DNA of 34,708 nt from Verrucomicrobiaceae bacterium UBA2429 (GTDB lineage Bacteria; Verrucomicrobiota; Verrucomicrobiia; Verrucomicrobiales; Verrucomicrobiaceae). The stretch covers positions 104,640-139,347 of the forward strand of contig DDQZ01000106.1 in assembly GCA_002343505.1 (NCBI GenBank), read 5' to 3'. The position numbers were made by a program, and so were the translations under genes. Shown one piece after another: positions 9,273 through 17,863 of this stretch. Below the pieces are notes generated by a model, which saw nothing but the letters and a program-made list of their open reading frames with translations, searched no databases and was not told the DNA's origin. How positions within the stretch are numbered: the first letter of the stretch is position 1; the number at the start of each line of letters is the position of its first letter.

Positions 9273-9633
9273 AACCGGGAAACGCGGGAGTGAGCCGGTT
9301 GCGATTCCGATTTGCGCGAAGCGGGATGAGAGCAAATCAAGGGTACTTCCGAAAACCCGCTTTTGCATGGGGAACAGGCGTCCCGCCTGTTCGCGCAGGC
9401 AGGATGCCTGCGCCCCATGCTCAGAGTTTTCGGGAGTCCCCTCAAGATCATCATCCACACTGCCGACGCCAAGCGTGGTTGCGGAAGGCTGCGTGATCCC
9501 GATCCCGCGAGCGGGAGGTCCGCAGGGAGAGTCCGGGCTGTTCGGTGCTTTCGCAGTGAGAGTGCTGTGACAAGGTGGTGGTGCTTGGATTGGCCGCCAC
9601 GCTGATGCACCGCCTTGCGGCGGCGACCACAGC
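9273..9633. other. 361-bp intergenic region holding a palindromic element
   Basis: No convincing gene lies between the convergent M32 peptidase and dehydrogenase genes. The left half carries a cloverleaf-like palindrome (9345-9437). The right half contains short hairpin-prone GC-rich stretches, for example TCCCGC-GAG-CGGGA near 9503 and a CCGCC/GGCGG pair near 9611. I see no clear rho-independent terminator with a T-tract. Confidence 0.6.
9345..9437. repeat. Cloverleaf-like palindromic REP-type element
   Basis: An outer imperfect stem (ACTTCCGAAAAC at 9345-9356 against GTTTTCGGGAGT at 9426-9437) encloses a perfect 8-bp stem (GCATGGGG 9365-9372, CCCCATGC 9413-9420). Inside are two adjacent 9-bp hairpins with 3-nt loops: GAACAGGCG-TCC-CGCCTGTTC and GCGCAGGCA-GGA-TGCCTGCGC. 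This multi-arm palindrome between convergent genes is typical of dispersed REP-like elements. No transposase lies nearby. Confidence 0.75.
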
Positions 9634-10506
9634 TCACTCATACATGCGGAAAAGGCCGGAGTGGTCCAGGTCGCCGCCGCCTTTTTCATGGACGAAGGTC
9701 TCCCACTGCGCGCGGCAGTTTTCGAGCGTGGGGGAGTGGAAGCCGAGGTTTCCGGCCAGCTCGCAGATGAGGCGCACGTCCTTGAGCTGGAGGGTGGAGC
9801 GTCCGCCGGGAGCGAAGTCGCGCCGCACCATGCGGTCCCCGTGCAAATGCAGGATGCGGCTTTCGGCGAAGCCGCCTAGCAGCGCCTCGCGCACGAGCGC
9901 TGCATCCACGCCCGCCAGCTCGGCCAGCCGCAGCGCCTGCGCCACAGCGTCAATGGTCTGCGCCACGATGAGTTGATTGGCCAGCTTTGTGACCTGCCCG
10001 GCGCCCGGGCCGCCCATGTGGGTGATGCGCTCGCCCACCACCCGCAGCACGGGAAGGGCGCGCGCGAAGTCCTCCGCGCTGCCGCCGGCCATGAGGGTGA
10101 GGTTTCCCGCCTCCGCGCCCACCTGGCCGCCGGAGACGGGCACATCCAGCCAGCGCGCGCGCCGGGCGAACTCGCGCGTGGCCGGCACGGATGTGGTGCC
10201 GAAGTCTATGATGAGCGCCTCGGGCGAAAGTCCCTCCGCCAGCCCGCCCGCGCCGAAGACCATCTGCTCCACCACCTCCGTAGTGGTGAGATTGATGCAG
10301 ACGATGCCCGCGCCAATCTCGCGCGCCAGCTCCGGCAGGGAAAGCGCGCGCCTCATGCCCAGCGCGACAGCTTTTTCAGCGGGCGCGTCGCTGCGGTTCC
10401 ACACGACCATTTCAGCCCCCGCCTCATGCAAATGCCGCGCCATGGCCGATCCCATGTTGCCCAATCCCGCGAAGCCGATTTTTTGTCCGGTCAAAGTCTT
10501 GATCAT
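9634..10506 (-). CDS. NAD(P)-dependent beta-hydroxyacid dehydrogenase family oxidoreductase
   Basis: This 290-residue enzyme belongs to the 3-hydroxyisobutyrate dehydrogenase / tartronate semialdehyde reductase family. A Rossmann GLGNMG lies at the N-terminus (IGFAGLGNMGSAMARHL). The substrate-binding motif is DVPVSGGQVGAEAGNLTLM, and the catalytic Lys sits in GAGQVTKLANQ. The C-terminal helical domain with LQLKDVRLICELA is present and the length is normal. The exact substrate (3-hydroxyisobutyrate, tartronate semialdehyde or succinic semialdehyde) cannot be decided. It stands alone on the minus strand, with tRNA-Phe upstream on the same strand. Confidence 0.9.
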   Translation of the reverse strand: MIKTLTGQKIGFAGLGNMGSAMARHLHEAGAEMVVWNRSDAPAEKAVALGMRRALSLPELAREIGAGIVCINLTTTEVVEQMVFGAGGLAEGLSPEALIIDFGTTSVPATREFARRARWLDVPVSGGQVGAEAGNLTLMAGGSAEDFARALPVLRVVGERITHMGGPGAGQVTKLANQLIVAQTIDAVAQALRLAELAGVDAALVREALLGGFAESRILHLHGDRMVRRDFAPGGRSTLQLKDVRLICELAGNLGFHSPTLENCRAQWETFVHEKGGGDLDHSGLFRMYE

Positions 10507-10640
10507 CCGCTCATTCGAGAGCGCGGCGGCGGGAATGCAAAGAAAGTTTCGGGGAACGCGGGGCAGGGCTGGGCGCCGTGCGCAGGTGTCGTGTTTTTGG
10601 CGGTTTGAGCGGCCGCGCCATGCTTTGGCATCTTCAGAGG

Positions 10641-10713
10641 TGGCTCGGGACGGAATCGAACCGCCGACACGGGGATTTTCAATCCCCTGCTCTACCGACT
10701 GAGCTACCGAGCC
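10641..10713 (-). tRNA. tRNA-Phe (GAA)
   Basis: Read on the minus strand, a 73-nt cloverleaf has acceptor stem GGCTCGG/CCGAGCC and discriminator A. The D-arm contains AGCTCAGTCGGTAGAGC, the anticodon stem GGGGA/TCCCC has loop TTGAAAA (anticodon GAA), and the T-arm contains GGTTCGATTCC. The terminal CCA is not fully encoded: the bases after the discriminator read CCT. Confidence 0.97.
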
Positions 10714-10743
10714 TTCACTTTCCGCTGTTTTCAGCGGGCCGCG

Positions 10744-10772
10744 ATTGTGGCAAGACAGTCAGCAGCGTGCAA
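10744..10772 (-). promoter_or_regulatory. Likely promoter of tRNA-Phe
   Basis: On the minus strand TTGCAC (-35 like) is followed after exactly 17 bp by CACAAT (-10 like), about 30 bp upstream of the mature tRNA 5' end. A short hairpin (CCGCTG-TTTT-CAGCGG as read on the plus strand, 10722-10737) lies between promoter and tRNA, in the expected 5' leader. Confidence 0.45.
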
Positions 10773-10967
10773 CGGCTTTTTGCATTTTGTTTCTTCATGC
10801 AGAGCAGACCATGCGTGGTGGCGTCGTGGGCGACAAATGGCGGATGAGCGTCTTGATGCAGGCCGCGCATGGATGTGCGGGGCTTTATAATCATCAGAAT
10901 GGTGCTTGTCGAACCGGTGAGTTGAGCGAAATTTAAAAAAATACCTGCGGGTATTGAAATCCCCCTC

Positions 10968-12887
10968 ATGGCTCCTGACACGATCCAGTTTCAATGTTCT
11001 TCCTGCCAAAGCACCCTCACGGTGCCGGGGTATCTCGCCGGAGTGTCGGGTCCTTGCCCTGTGTGTGGTCAGACTGTGACCTCACCTCAAGCAGCGGCAG
11101 CGCCCATGTTTCCACCCGCACCGCCCGCGCAGTCGCCGTCAGCCGCGACTGCCGCAGGTCCAGTGCTGCCTGATCCGGCCTCGCTGGCCCGGCATCTGAA
11201 TCCCTTGGGCGCGGGTGCTCCAGCATGGCAGGGCGGCCCGGGGCCTGCGCCCTCATCGGCTCAAAGTCCGCTTCCGCAATCTCCTCCCGCTTGGCAGCCG
11301 CCCGGTCTTGGCCAGGCTCTTCTTGGCGGTGCCGCTCCAGGGCAGGGCTTGCCACAGCAGGGCGCGGGACCGCTTTTTCCTCCCGCGCAAAGTCCGCCCG
11401 CCTGGACCGGCGGTCCCGTGGCGGGCCCGCCCATGCAGGGGAGCGGAACCGTGCTGCCTGAACGGCGCGGCGGCGGCGCGCCATCCCACAGCAGTCTCAT
11501 CCCTGGAGCGCCCGCGCTGCCCACGCTAGGCGGCGGGCATGAAGGCAGGGAAGCCGGTTCCCTGCTCGGTCGCGGCGTGCCGCAGGGCATGCCTGTGATG
11601 CAGCCGGCCCCGGCCATGCCGGCCTCGCAGCCGCTGCACCAGCCCATGCCGCGCGGCTCCCGTCCGCTGCGAAGGCCCAAGCGCGCCTCGAACATTTTCA
11701 TGTTCAGTCTCGCGGTCATTTTCCTGCTCGGCACGCTGGCCGCGGCTGGGTGGATGTTCCGCGAGCCTTTGATGGAGATCGTCCACAAGTACATGCCGGC
11801 GGGGAATGAGACGCCGGTGGAGGCCCCCGTGCCTTCGCCAAAATCCGTGGTTTCTGCACCTGCACCAGGCACCGAGTCGGAGCCCGTGAATGCGCCAGCG
11901 CCAACAGTGGTGGCGGAGCCGCCGCCTGAGAAGCCGGCAATCGCCGGATTCGATCCCGATGAACCCGCGCCGCCGAAGGCTGTGCCGCTCACTGATGACG
12001 AGCGCACTGCTTTGACTGCCGGGCCAGGGATGAGCAATTCTCAGCCCCCTGCGCCGGCAGTGCCCGACGCGACGCCGGGTTCGGGATTGCAGGAGGTTCC
12101 TCAGCCGGCGCCGGACACAAAGAGCGGCGTGGCCAGGGCGGACATTGAGATCGAGGTGCCCGAGGAAGCCAAGCCTGCCGCCGAGGCGCTGATGAAATTC
12201 CTCACCGCGCGCACGTTGGAGGATCGTCTCCGCCACAGCCTGGCGCCGGATTTCATGCGCCCGCTGATGGAGCGCTATTACAAGGGCGCGCCGGAAGGCC
12301 CGGTGAAGGTGGATGCCGTGGGCCTGGTGCGCTTTGACCCGAAGCCGCAGATTGGCGGCGGCGCTCATGCCGTGTTCGGCCTGGAAAGCCGCGAGTGGGA
12401 GTTTCCCATCCCGGTGATGCTGGAGGAAGGCAAGGACGGCTTCCGCGTGGACTGGCTGTCGTTTGTGGAGTTCAAGGACAGGCTGCTGGAGCGCTTCTTT
12501 GAAAACTACCAGGAAGGGCCGGCGCGCTTCCATGTGGGCATCACGCGCACGCATTACTTCGACGACAAAGTGCCGAACTCGGGTTCGAAAGACGCTTTTC
12601 TCGTCAGCCCCGCGCCGCCGAATCCCTGGAAAACGACCGTCTTTCTCGACAAGGACTCGCCCCTGGCGCGCGACCTTCGCGAGCGCATCCCGTGGGGCGC
12701 GCAGGTCTGGGCGGTGGTGGAGTTGGAGTGGGTGAAACTGGGCGCCACGCAGTGGGTGCAGCTCGCCGCCGTGCCGCAGCTTAACTGGTACTCGGTGCCA
12801 GCCGCCAACGGCCAGGCCGGCGGAGGCCCATCCTCGCAGAACCAGCTTCCCAACGAGATTCAGCGCGCGGCTCCAGTGGGGCGCTGA
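10968..12887 (+). CDS. Zinc-ribbon, proline-rich single-pass membrane protein
   Basis: The 639-residue protein begins with a small zinc ribbon: C10-x2-C13 and C30-x2-C33, in the contexts FQCSSCQ and CPVCGQTV. About 200 residues rich in Pro, Ala, Gly and Gln follow, then a basic patch (RPLRRPKRASN) and one membrane helix at about 243-263 (FMFSLAVIFLLGTLAAAGWMF). A second Pro/Ala-rich linker leads to a folded C-terminal domain of ~240 residues that includes LMKFLTARTLEDRLRHSL. The plan suggests a cytoplasmic zinc ribbon tethered to a periplasmic domain. The function is not recognised. A short hairpin (ATACC-TGCG-GGTAT) sits just upstream of the ATG. Confidence 0.85.
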   Translation: MAPDTIQFQCSSCQSTLTVPGYLAGVSGPCPVCGQTVTSPQAAAAPMFPPAPPAQSPSAATAAGPVLPDPASLARHLNPLGAGAPAWQGGPGPAPSSAQSPLPQSPPAWQPPGLGQALLGGAAPGQGLPQQGAGPLFPPAQSPPAWTGGPVAGPPMQGSGTVLPERRGGGAPSHSSLIPGAPALPTLGGGHEGREAGSLLGRGVPQGMPVMQPAPAMPASQPLHQPMPRGSRPLRRPKRASNIFMFSLAVIFLLGTLAAAGWMFREPLMEIVHKYMPAGNETPVEAPVPSPKSVVSAPAPGTESEPVNAPAPTVVAEPPPEKPAIAGFDPDEPAPPKAVPLTDDERTALTAGPGMSNSQPPAPAVPDATPGSGLQEVPQPAPDTKSGVARADIEIEVPEEAKPAAEALMKFLTARTLEDRLRHSLAPDFMRPLMERYYKGAPEGPVKVDAVGLVRFDPKPQIGGGAHAVFGLESREWEFPIPVMLEEGKDGFRVDWLSFVEFKDRLLERFFENYQEGPARFHVGITRTHYFDDKVPNSGSKDAFLVSPAPPNPWKTTVFLDKDSPLARDLRERIPWGAQVWAVVELEWVKLGATQWVQLAAVPQLNWYSVPAANGQAGGGPSSQNQLPNEIQRAAPVGR

Positions 12888-12897
12888 TGCGCGCGGC

Positions 12898-14100
12898 TCA
12901 GCCGGGTTTGCCGCGCCAGTGGCGCGGCACCTCCCAGGCGGCGAGTCCGGCGCAGGCGGCGGATTTGAAAGCCTGGGTGATCTGCCCCGCGGGCAGGCCG
13001 GCGACGGCGACGACATCCTGCACGCGTTCGGGGTCGCGGCTGGCGGCGCCATGCACCGCGATGTCCGCGATGCCGGTGGCGCGGCGGATTTTTGCGGCGA
13101 TCTCGTCAGGGCTGAGCTTGCGGCTGGCAACATTGATGCCCGGGCCGGCGCAGGATTCGAAAAACAGGGCGTCACCCTCCAGGCGCGCCTTGTCCCAGGT
13201 GCGGTGACGACTTGCGGAAAAAAGCTCGCCTGGCAGCGGGGCATCGTAGCCGAGACCGACGGCGTCGCTTTCCACGATGAGAAAGCCCTGCTCGTCGCAC
13301 AAGGCACGGACTCCCGGCAGCAGGCGGCCGAGATCGCGCGCATCGGTGCGCGGAGACTGGCCGGCATCATAGCTGATGGCGCCCGTCTCGCTTGTGCCGT
13401 AGAGATTGTGCAGCTTGAGGCCGAACTGCCGCCGCACTTTGCTCTCAAGCTCCAGCGTGAGGGGGGAACCCGCGCTGACCGCCAGCGCCACGCGCTCCAG
13501 GCCCAGGCCGGAAAGCAGCCATGCCTTCCACATCGCGGGCACTCCGGGCAGGAACACGCGCTCATGCAGGGCCAGCGCCTCAGCGATGCCGGCGGGGAAA
13601 GGCGTGGGCAGCCAGTGGACGCGCAGGCCATGCAGCAGCATGGGCAGAAGCGTGGTGGTCAGGCCGAAAGAGTGCGCCACGCTCAGGGGAGCCAGCGCCG
13701 TGCCGATGCCGCCGAGTCCCAGCGCGGCATGAAGGCGGTCCGCGTCCGCAGCAGCCTGCGCGAGGGTGAAGAACTGGCATCTGCGCGATCCAGAGGCGCC
13801 GACGGCCTGCTTGATCAAGGCGGTGCCGGCGGGAGCGGGGCAGGATGGCACGCGGCGGGAGCGGTCTTTCTCCACCACCTGCACCGGCAGGCCGGAAAGG
13901 AAGCCCGCCAGCAGCGCGCGGGCGATCTCCGGCCCGTCACCCTGCGCCAGGTAATAAGGTCCAAGCACCGGACAAAGGTCCGGCTCCAGGGTGCGGGCCT
14001 GCTTTTCCAACTCGTGAAAGCTCCACACGCCGCCAGGATGCCGGAGGGCGATGTCATCGCCCTGCGCGTCCAGGATTTTTTGCCAGCGTTCACCAAACAT
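12898..14100 (-). CDS. Stand-alone AMP-dependent ligase (ANL superfamily)
   Basis: The 400-residue product is short for an acyl-CoA synthetase (~500). It keeps the adenylation fold: a degenerate A3 loop at 97-107 (IKQAVGASGSRR instead of TSGSTGxPK), the aromatic/His motif AHSFGL at 142-147, YGTSETG at 234-240, and DLGRLLPGV. A Lys three residues from the end (RGKPG) may be the catalytic C-terminal Lys. I chose the ATG at 14100; the frame is open to 14364, but that stretch antisenses the ketosynthase gene. It diverges from the KS-KS fusion gene with 115 bp between the starts. This suggests it activates an acyl or aryl starter for that enzyme, as AMP-ligases do in aryl polyene-type pathways. 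The pathway assignment is an inference. Confidence 0.8.
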   Translation of the reverse strand: MFGERWQKILDAQGDDIALRHPGGVWSFHELEKQARTLEPDLCPVLGPYYLAQGDGPEIARALLAGFLSGLPVQVVEKDRSRRVPSCPAPAGTALIKQAVGASGSRRCQFFTLAQAAADADRLHAALGLGGIGTALAPLSVAHSFGLTTTLLPMLLHGLRVHWLPTPFPAGIAEALALHERVFLPGVPAMWKAWLLSGLGLERVALAVSAGSPLTLELESKVRRQFGLKLHNLYGTSETGAISYDAGQSPRTDARDLGRLLPGVRALCDEQGFLIVESDAVGLGYDAPLPGELFSASRHRTWDKARLEGDALFFESCAGPGINVASRKLSPDEIAAKIRRATGIADIAVHGAASRDPERVQDVVAVAGLPAGQITQAFKSAACAGLAAWEVPRHWRGKPG

Positions 14101-14215
14101 TTGACACTCTCCGCCGCGAACAGCAAAACGTGGAGCGCGGGCGTGCCAGTGTGCGCGTGTCCGTCCTGAGTTCAAGCCTGGGAATCCATCCGGCTGAAAA
14201 CTTCGTTTTCTCATT

Positions 14216-16531
14216 GTGTCCCGACCCTCCGATCCTCGAATTCTCATCACTGGCGCAGGCATCGTCTCGCCCCTGGGGCTGGACTGGCGGGAAAACGAGG
14301 CGTCTTTGATGGCGGACCGCGCCGCTTTCAGGCCGGTGACGCTTTTCGATGTCTCCGAGCGCATCGCGAAAACAGCGGCCAGCGTGGATTTGCCGGAAGA
14401 CCGGCTTTTTCAGAGAGTGCCGCGCCGCCGCGCGCATCTGGTGGACCGCGGCACAAAAATGCTGATGCTGGCCGTTCGCGAGGCCTTGGGCATGGCCGGC
14501 ATGGCGGGGCTGGCCGGGGTGGATGCCATCGTGCTCGGCACTTCGGCGGGGGCCATGAGCGTGGGGCAGGAATACTTCCGCGCGGCGCGCGCCAGTCCGT
14601 CCCGGCAGCCGGGGCAGCTCTCGCGGCTGGAGCACTACCAGCCGCAAAGGCAGATCTCCCTCATCGCCGCCGAGTACGACTGGCGCGGGCCGGTCATCCT
14701 CATTTCCAATGCCTGCGCCAGCGGCGCCAACGCCATCGGCGAGGCCATGGCTCTCATTCGCTGCGGGCGCGCGCGCCGTGTTCTGGCCGGAGGCTACGAT
14801 GCCCTGGCGGAGCTGGTTTTCGCAGGCTTCGACACTTTGCGCGCCCTGGCACCCTCCGGCATTCCCCGGCCCTTCGATGCCGCGCGCGACGGACTCGCCC
14901 TCGGCGAAGGCGCCGCCGTCATGCTTCTGGAGAGCGCGGACGCGGCGGCGGAGCGCGGGGCGGACGCGCTGGCCGTGGCGGCGGGTTACGCCACAGCCAC
15001 CGACCTCCACCATCTCACCCAGCCCGATCCCGAAGGCAAGGCCGCCATTCGCACCATGACCGGCGCCTGTGTCATGGCCGGACTCAGGCCGGATGAAATC
15101 CATTACCTCAACTCCCACGGCACCGGCACACCCTACAATGATGTGGCCGAGGCCAGCGCCATCCGCGCCTGGGCCGGGGGCGCGGCGGCAGGCCTCGCTG
15201 TCAGCTCCACAAAGTCCGCCATGGGCCATTTGCTAGGCGGCGCGGGCGCGGTGGAGGCCGTGGTCTGCCTCATGGCCATGCGCGGCGGCTGGCTGCCCGG
15301 CAGTCTGAATGTGCGCGAAGTGGATGAATGCGCGGGTTTTGATCTCGTGCGCGCATTCCGCCAGGCGCGGGTGCGCGCTGCAATGACCAACTCCTTCGGT
15401 TTCGGCGGCACCAATGCCACTCTCGTTTTCACCGCCGAGACCCCTTCATCTCATGCCTCGCCATCGCCGCCCGCCGGCTTGAGGATTTTGGGGGGCGGCG
15501 CGGTGTCGTCCGCCGGCTGGACGGCCGCCGATCTCAAAAAAGCCGTTCTGGAAAATGCCGCGCCGCCTTTGAGTGACTGCCCGCGCAGCATTGGCACGCG
15601 CGACTGGGAGTGTCCCGCGCGCCGCGTTCCCGCCATGCCGCCGGACCGCATTCCAAAATCTCCCCGTTTGCGCCGTGCCAGCCCGATTACCAAATTCGCC
15701 ATGGCCGCCGCGCTTGAGGCGCTGGAACAGGCGGGTTTTCCCCAGGGCGCGGGTGCGGGGCGGCTCGGCATCGTCATGGCCGTGTTCAACGGATGCGTGC
15801 AGTTCTCCGGCCGCTTTTATCATGAGGTCATCGAGACGCCCGCGCTGGCCAGCCCGCTTATTTTCCCGGAGACTGTCTATAACGCGCCCGCCTCGCACAT
15901 CGCCGCCGCTCTCGGCGCGGACGGGCCCGTGTCCACTCTGGTTGGCGAGTCCTCGGCCATCGCGGATGCCGTCACACTCGCCCGGCTGTGGCTGGAGCAG
16001 GGACTCGTGGATCACTGCCTGGTCATCGGAGCGGAGGAGGCCGACTGGCTCGGCGCGGAGGCTACCAGTTATTATCACCCGCAACTGCCGGCCAGTGAGG
16101 GCGCAGGCGCCTTGCTGCTTGGAGCCGCTCATGAAGCGCGCGCGGACGGGACGCCCGCGCCCCATGCTCCCAGCCTGCGAGTCCTGGGGACAGCCGCTTT
16201 TCTCGGAGAAAACGAGCGCGCCGCAGTGCTTGCGGGGCTCGCCCTTGCCCTTGCCGCCCCCGCGCCGCCGGGCCTGCTCGTGGACGGCAGCAGCGGCATC
16301 TCCGTGCTCGATTCTCCGGAGGAGGCCGCTTTGCGATCCCCGGGTTTGCAGCCAGCGCGGCGCTTGCATCCGCGCGCTGTCATCGGAGAAAGCATGGGCG
16401 CCGCAGGCGCTCTTCAACTCGTCCTGGCAGCGGCGCTCGCCGCGGAGGAAAAGCGCGTGGATGTGCTCATGCCCGGCACCCTTTGCGGCGCTCACGCATT
16501 GCGCGTCGAAATTGACGGCAATGCGGGTTGA
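14216..16531 (+). CDS. Ketosynthase fused to a Cys-less second ketosynthase (KS-alpha/CLF-like)
   Basis: The 771-residue product starts with GTG at 14216. Residues 1-~410 form a complete beta-ketoacyl-ACP synthase: Cys167 in NACASG, His301 in HGTGTPYND, Lys333 and His338 in SAMGHLLGG, and the closing NSFGFGGTN. After a Pro/Ser-rich linker (~411-420) a second thiolase-fold half follows. It contains GRLGIVMAVFNGC, FPETVYNAPASHIAAALG and a nucleophile loop reading GESSAI, with Ser where Cys is expected and no HGTGT. This resembles the chain-length-factor partner of type II polyketide, aryl polyene or heterocyst-glycolipid systems, here joined in one chain. ACP, ketoreductase and dehydratase are absent from the window. 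Confidence 0.88.
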   Translation: MSRPSDPRILITGAGIVSPLGLDWRENEASLMADRAAFRPVTLFDVSERIAKTAASVDLPEDRLFQRVPRRRAHLVDRGTKMLMLAVREALGMAGMAGLAGVDAIVLGTSAGAMSVGQEYFRAARASPSRQPGQLSRLEHYQPQRQISLIAAEYDWRGPVILISNACASGANAIGEAMALIRCGRARRVLAGGYDALAELVFAGFDTLRALAPSGIPRPFDAARDGLALGEGAAVMLLESADAAAERGADALAVAAGYATATDLHHLTQPDPEGKAAIRTMTGACVMAGLRPDEIHYLNSHGTGTPYNDVAEASAIRAWAGGAAAGLAVSSTKSAMGHLLGGAGAVEAVVCLMAMRGGWLPGSLNVREVDECAGFDLVRAFRQARVRAAMTNSFGFGGTNATLVFTAETPSSHASPSPPAGLRILGGGAVSSAGWTAADLKKAVLENAAPPLSDCPRSIGTRDWECPARRVPAMPPDRIPKSPRLRRASPITKFAMAAALEALEQAGFPQGAGAGRLGIVMAVFNGCVQFSGRFYHEVIETPALASPLIFPETVYNAPASHIAAALGADGPVSTLVGESSAIADAVTLARLWLEQGLVDHCLVIGAEEADWLGAEATSYYHPQLPASEGAGALLLGAAHEARADGTPAPHAPSLRVLGTAAFLGENERAAVLAGLALALAAPAPPGLLVDGSSGISVLDSPEEAALRSPGLQPARRLHPRAVIGESMGAAGALQLVLAAALAAEEKRVDVLMPGTLCGAHALRVEIDGNAG

Positions 16532-16550
16532 GATAGGAGCGCGGTTCAAA

Positions 16551-17819
16551 TCACTCGGCCATCCAGCCCACAGGCTGAGTCCATGCCTGCTGTTTCTCGC
16601 CAGGAGTGATCGGATTTTTCATTTCCTCGTCGGAGCGGATGACAGCGCGGACGTAAAGCTCGTCTCCAGTGAGCTGGTAGGAGGGTTCGAGGCTGGTGTT
16701 GGAGGCGAGCAGTTTGCCCACGTCCGCGCCATGTTGCAGGCGCACGGGATGGTTGTCACCCTCGGGGGTGGGTACCTCTTTCACGGCGCGGTCATAGTTT
16801 TTCAAAGTGCCGCGAAACTCCGTGGTGTAAGTGACTCCGGGTTTGCCCTGGATTTTCAAGCTGAGGCGGCGGGTGACTTTATCAAAAGAAACGTCATCGA
16901 GCAGGATGCCGGTGGTGGCGTAAAAATCCCCGCGCTGCATGGCCTCGGTGAGCACGCTGGCGTCGAGCTTCGCGGCACGCACCATCACCCAGCCGCGCCC
17001 CGGCGTGTTGGCTCCGCCGTGGTAGTGGTGTGAATCGTCGGTGGCCATGCCGTAAAGTGGCGGGTGCTTTAACTCGGCCAGCCGGATGGTGTTGGCGATG
17101 TCCCACACGCGGCCGAGATGCGTGTCCGCGCGGCCTTCCTCCCCCTCGTTGTAGCAGGAGGGGTGGCCGTTATAGACCTCGAAGTATTTGTCCTCGATGA
17201 CATGCGCCAGGTCCTCCGCGGTGAGCGCCCAGCGGAAGTTCGGATGGTTGATGTGGGCGATCATGGGCCGTCCGCTGCGCGCGGCCTCCGCGGCGATGGC
17301 CTGGAGGTTTTTGCGCATCGTTTCGCGGATGGAGACCACATCCTTGAGCGGCTCGATGACATTTTCGAGGTTGATGGCGTTGATGTGAATCGGAGCCTTG
17401 TTGAAGGAGGCGGTGACCTCCTCGGCCTGCACGAGGATGAACTTGCCGGGCGCTTCGAGCTTGGAGCGGAAGTCCTCCAGCGTTTTGAGCCGGACTTCGA
17501 GCTTGCCCTCGGCGTTCATGCGGGTCTCCACCCAGCCGGGGCCGAAGCGGTCGCGGCATTTCTCGATGACTTTTCTACCGAGCGTGACGCGGCGTTTTTC
17601 GATGGCCTCCTCGGTCATCCATTTTTCGCCTTTTTGCAGGGTGTTGTGGTCGGAGAGCGCGAGGAAATCGTAGCCCTGGTCCTTGTACCATGCGGCGATG
17701 GTTTCCGGAAAATCATTGCCGTCGCTCCAGAGGGAGTGGGTGTGCGTGTTGCCTTTGAACCAGCGCAAGTCTTCGGCTTGGAGCGCGGCGGCGGCGAGGA
17801 AGGGGAGGAACATTCTCAT
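16551..17819 (-). CDS. Exported PHP-type (CehA/McbA-like) metallohydrolase
   Basis: The 422-residue product runs from the ATG at 17819. A second possible ATG lies two codons later, and the frame opens further upstream to 17855 without a better start. A short signal peptide (FLPFLAAAALQA) precedes NTHTHSLWSDG (His26, His28), the PHP-domain metal motif. LALSDHNT, IAHINHPNF, FEVYNGHPS and GMATDDSHHYHGG complete the metal site. The C-terminal 120 residues look like a beta-sandwich. Family members are phosphoesterases or amidohydrolases, and the substrate is unknown. It diverges from the terpene cyclase with 44 bp between the starts, so the two share a regulatory region. Confidence 0.85.
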   Translation of the reverse strand: MRMFLPFLAAAALQAEDLRWFKGNTHTHSLWSDGNDFPETIAAWYKDQGYDFLALSDHNTLQKGEKWMTEEAIEKRRVTLGRKVIEKCRDRFGPGWVETRMNAEGKLEVRLKTLEDFRSKLEAPGKFILVQAEEVTASFNKAPIHINAINLENVIEPLKDVVSIRETMRKNLQAIAAEAARSGRPMIAHINHPNFRWALTAEDLAHVIEDKYFEVYNGHPSCYNEGEEGRADTHLGRVWDIANTIRLAELKHPPLYGMATDDSHHYHGGANTPGRGWVMVRAAKLDASVLTEAMQRGDFYATTGILLDDVSFDKVTRRLSLKIQGKPGVTYTTEFRGTLKNYDRAVKEVPTPEGDNHPVRLQHGADVGKLLASNTSLEPSYQLTGDELYVRAVIRSDEEMKNPITPGEKQQAWTQPVGWMAE

Positions 17820-17863
17820 GAGAATGGCTTGAACGCGCTCCGGCGCGGCGAACAATCACGCGC

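Noticed and set aside
11526..13631. 701-codon minus-strand open frame across the zinc-ribbon protein and AMP-ligase genes
   Set aside because: It is antisense to the C-terminal part of one real gene and runs out of frame through another. It is Arg/His-rich, with no motif; a high-GC shadow.
14101..14129. Plus-strand promoter TTGACA at 14101 for the KS fusion gene
   Set aside because: The -35 is perfect, but the hexamer at 17 bp spacing is CAAAAC, and the site sits at the very start of the divergent gene. The evidence is too weak to list.
14101..14364. Upstream extension of the AMP-ligase to an ATG at 14364
   Set aside because: It would overlap the ketosynthase start on the other strand, and the extra 88 residues show no family similarity. 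MFGERW at 14100 is the natural start.
15446..16549. 367-codon minus-strand frame opposite the second KS half
   Set aside because: Antisense to a frame with recognisable thiolase-fold motifs. The composition is that of a shadow.
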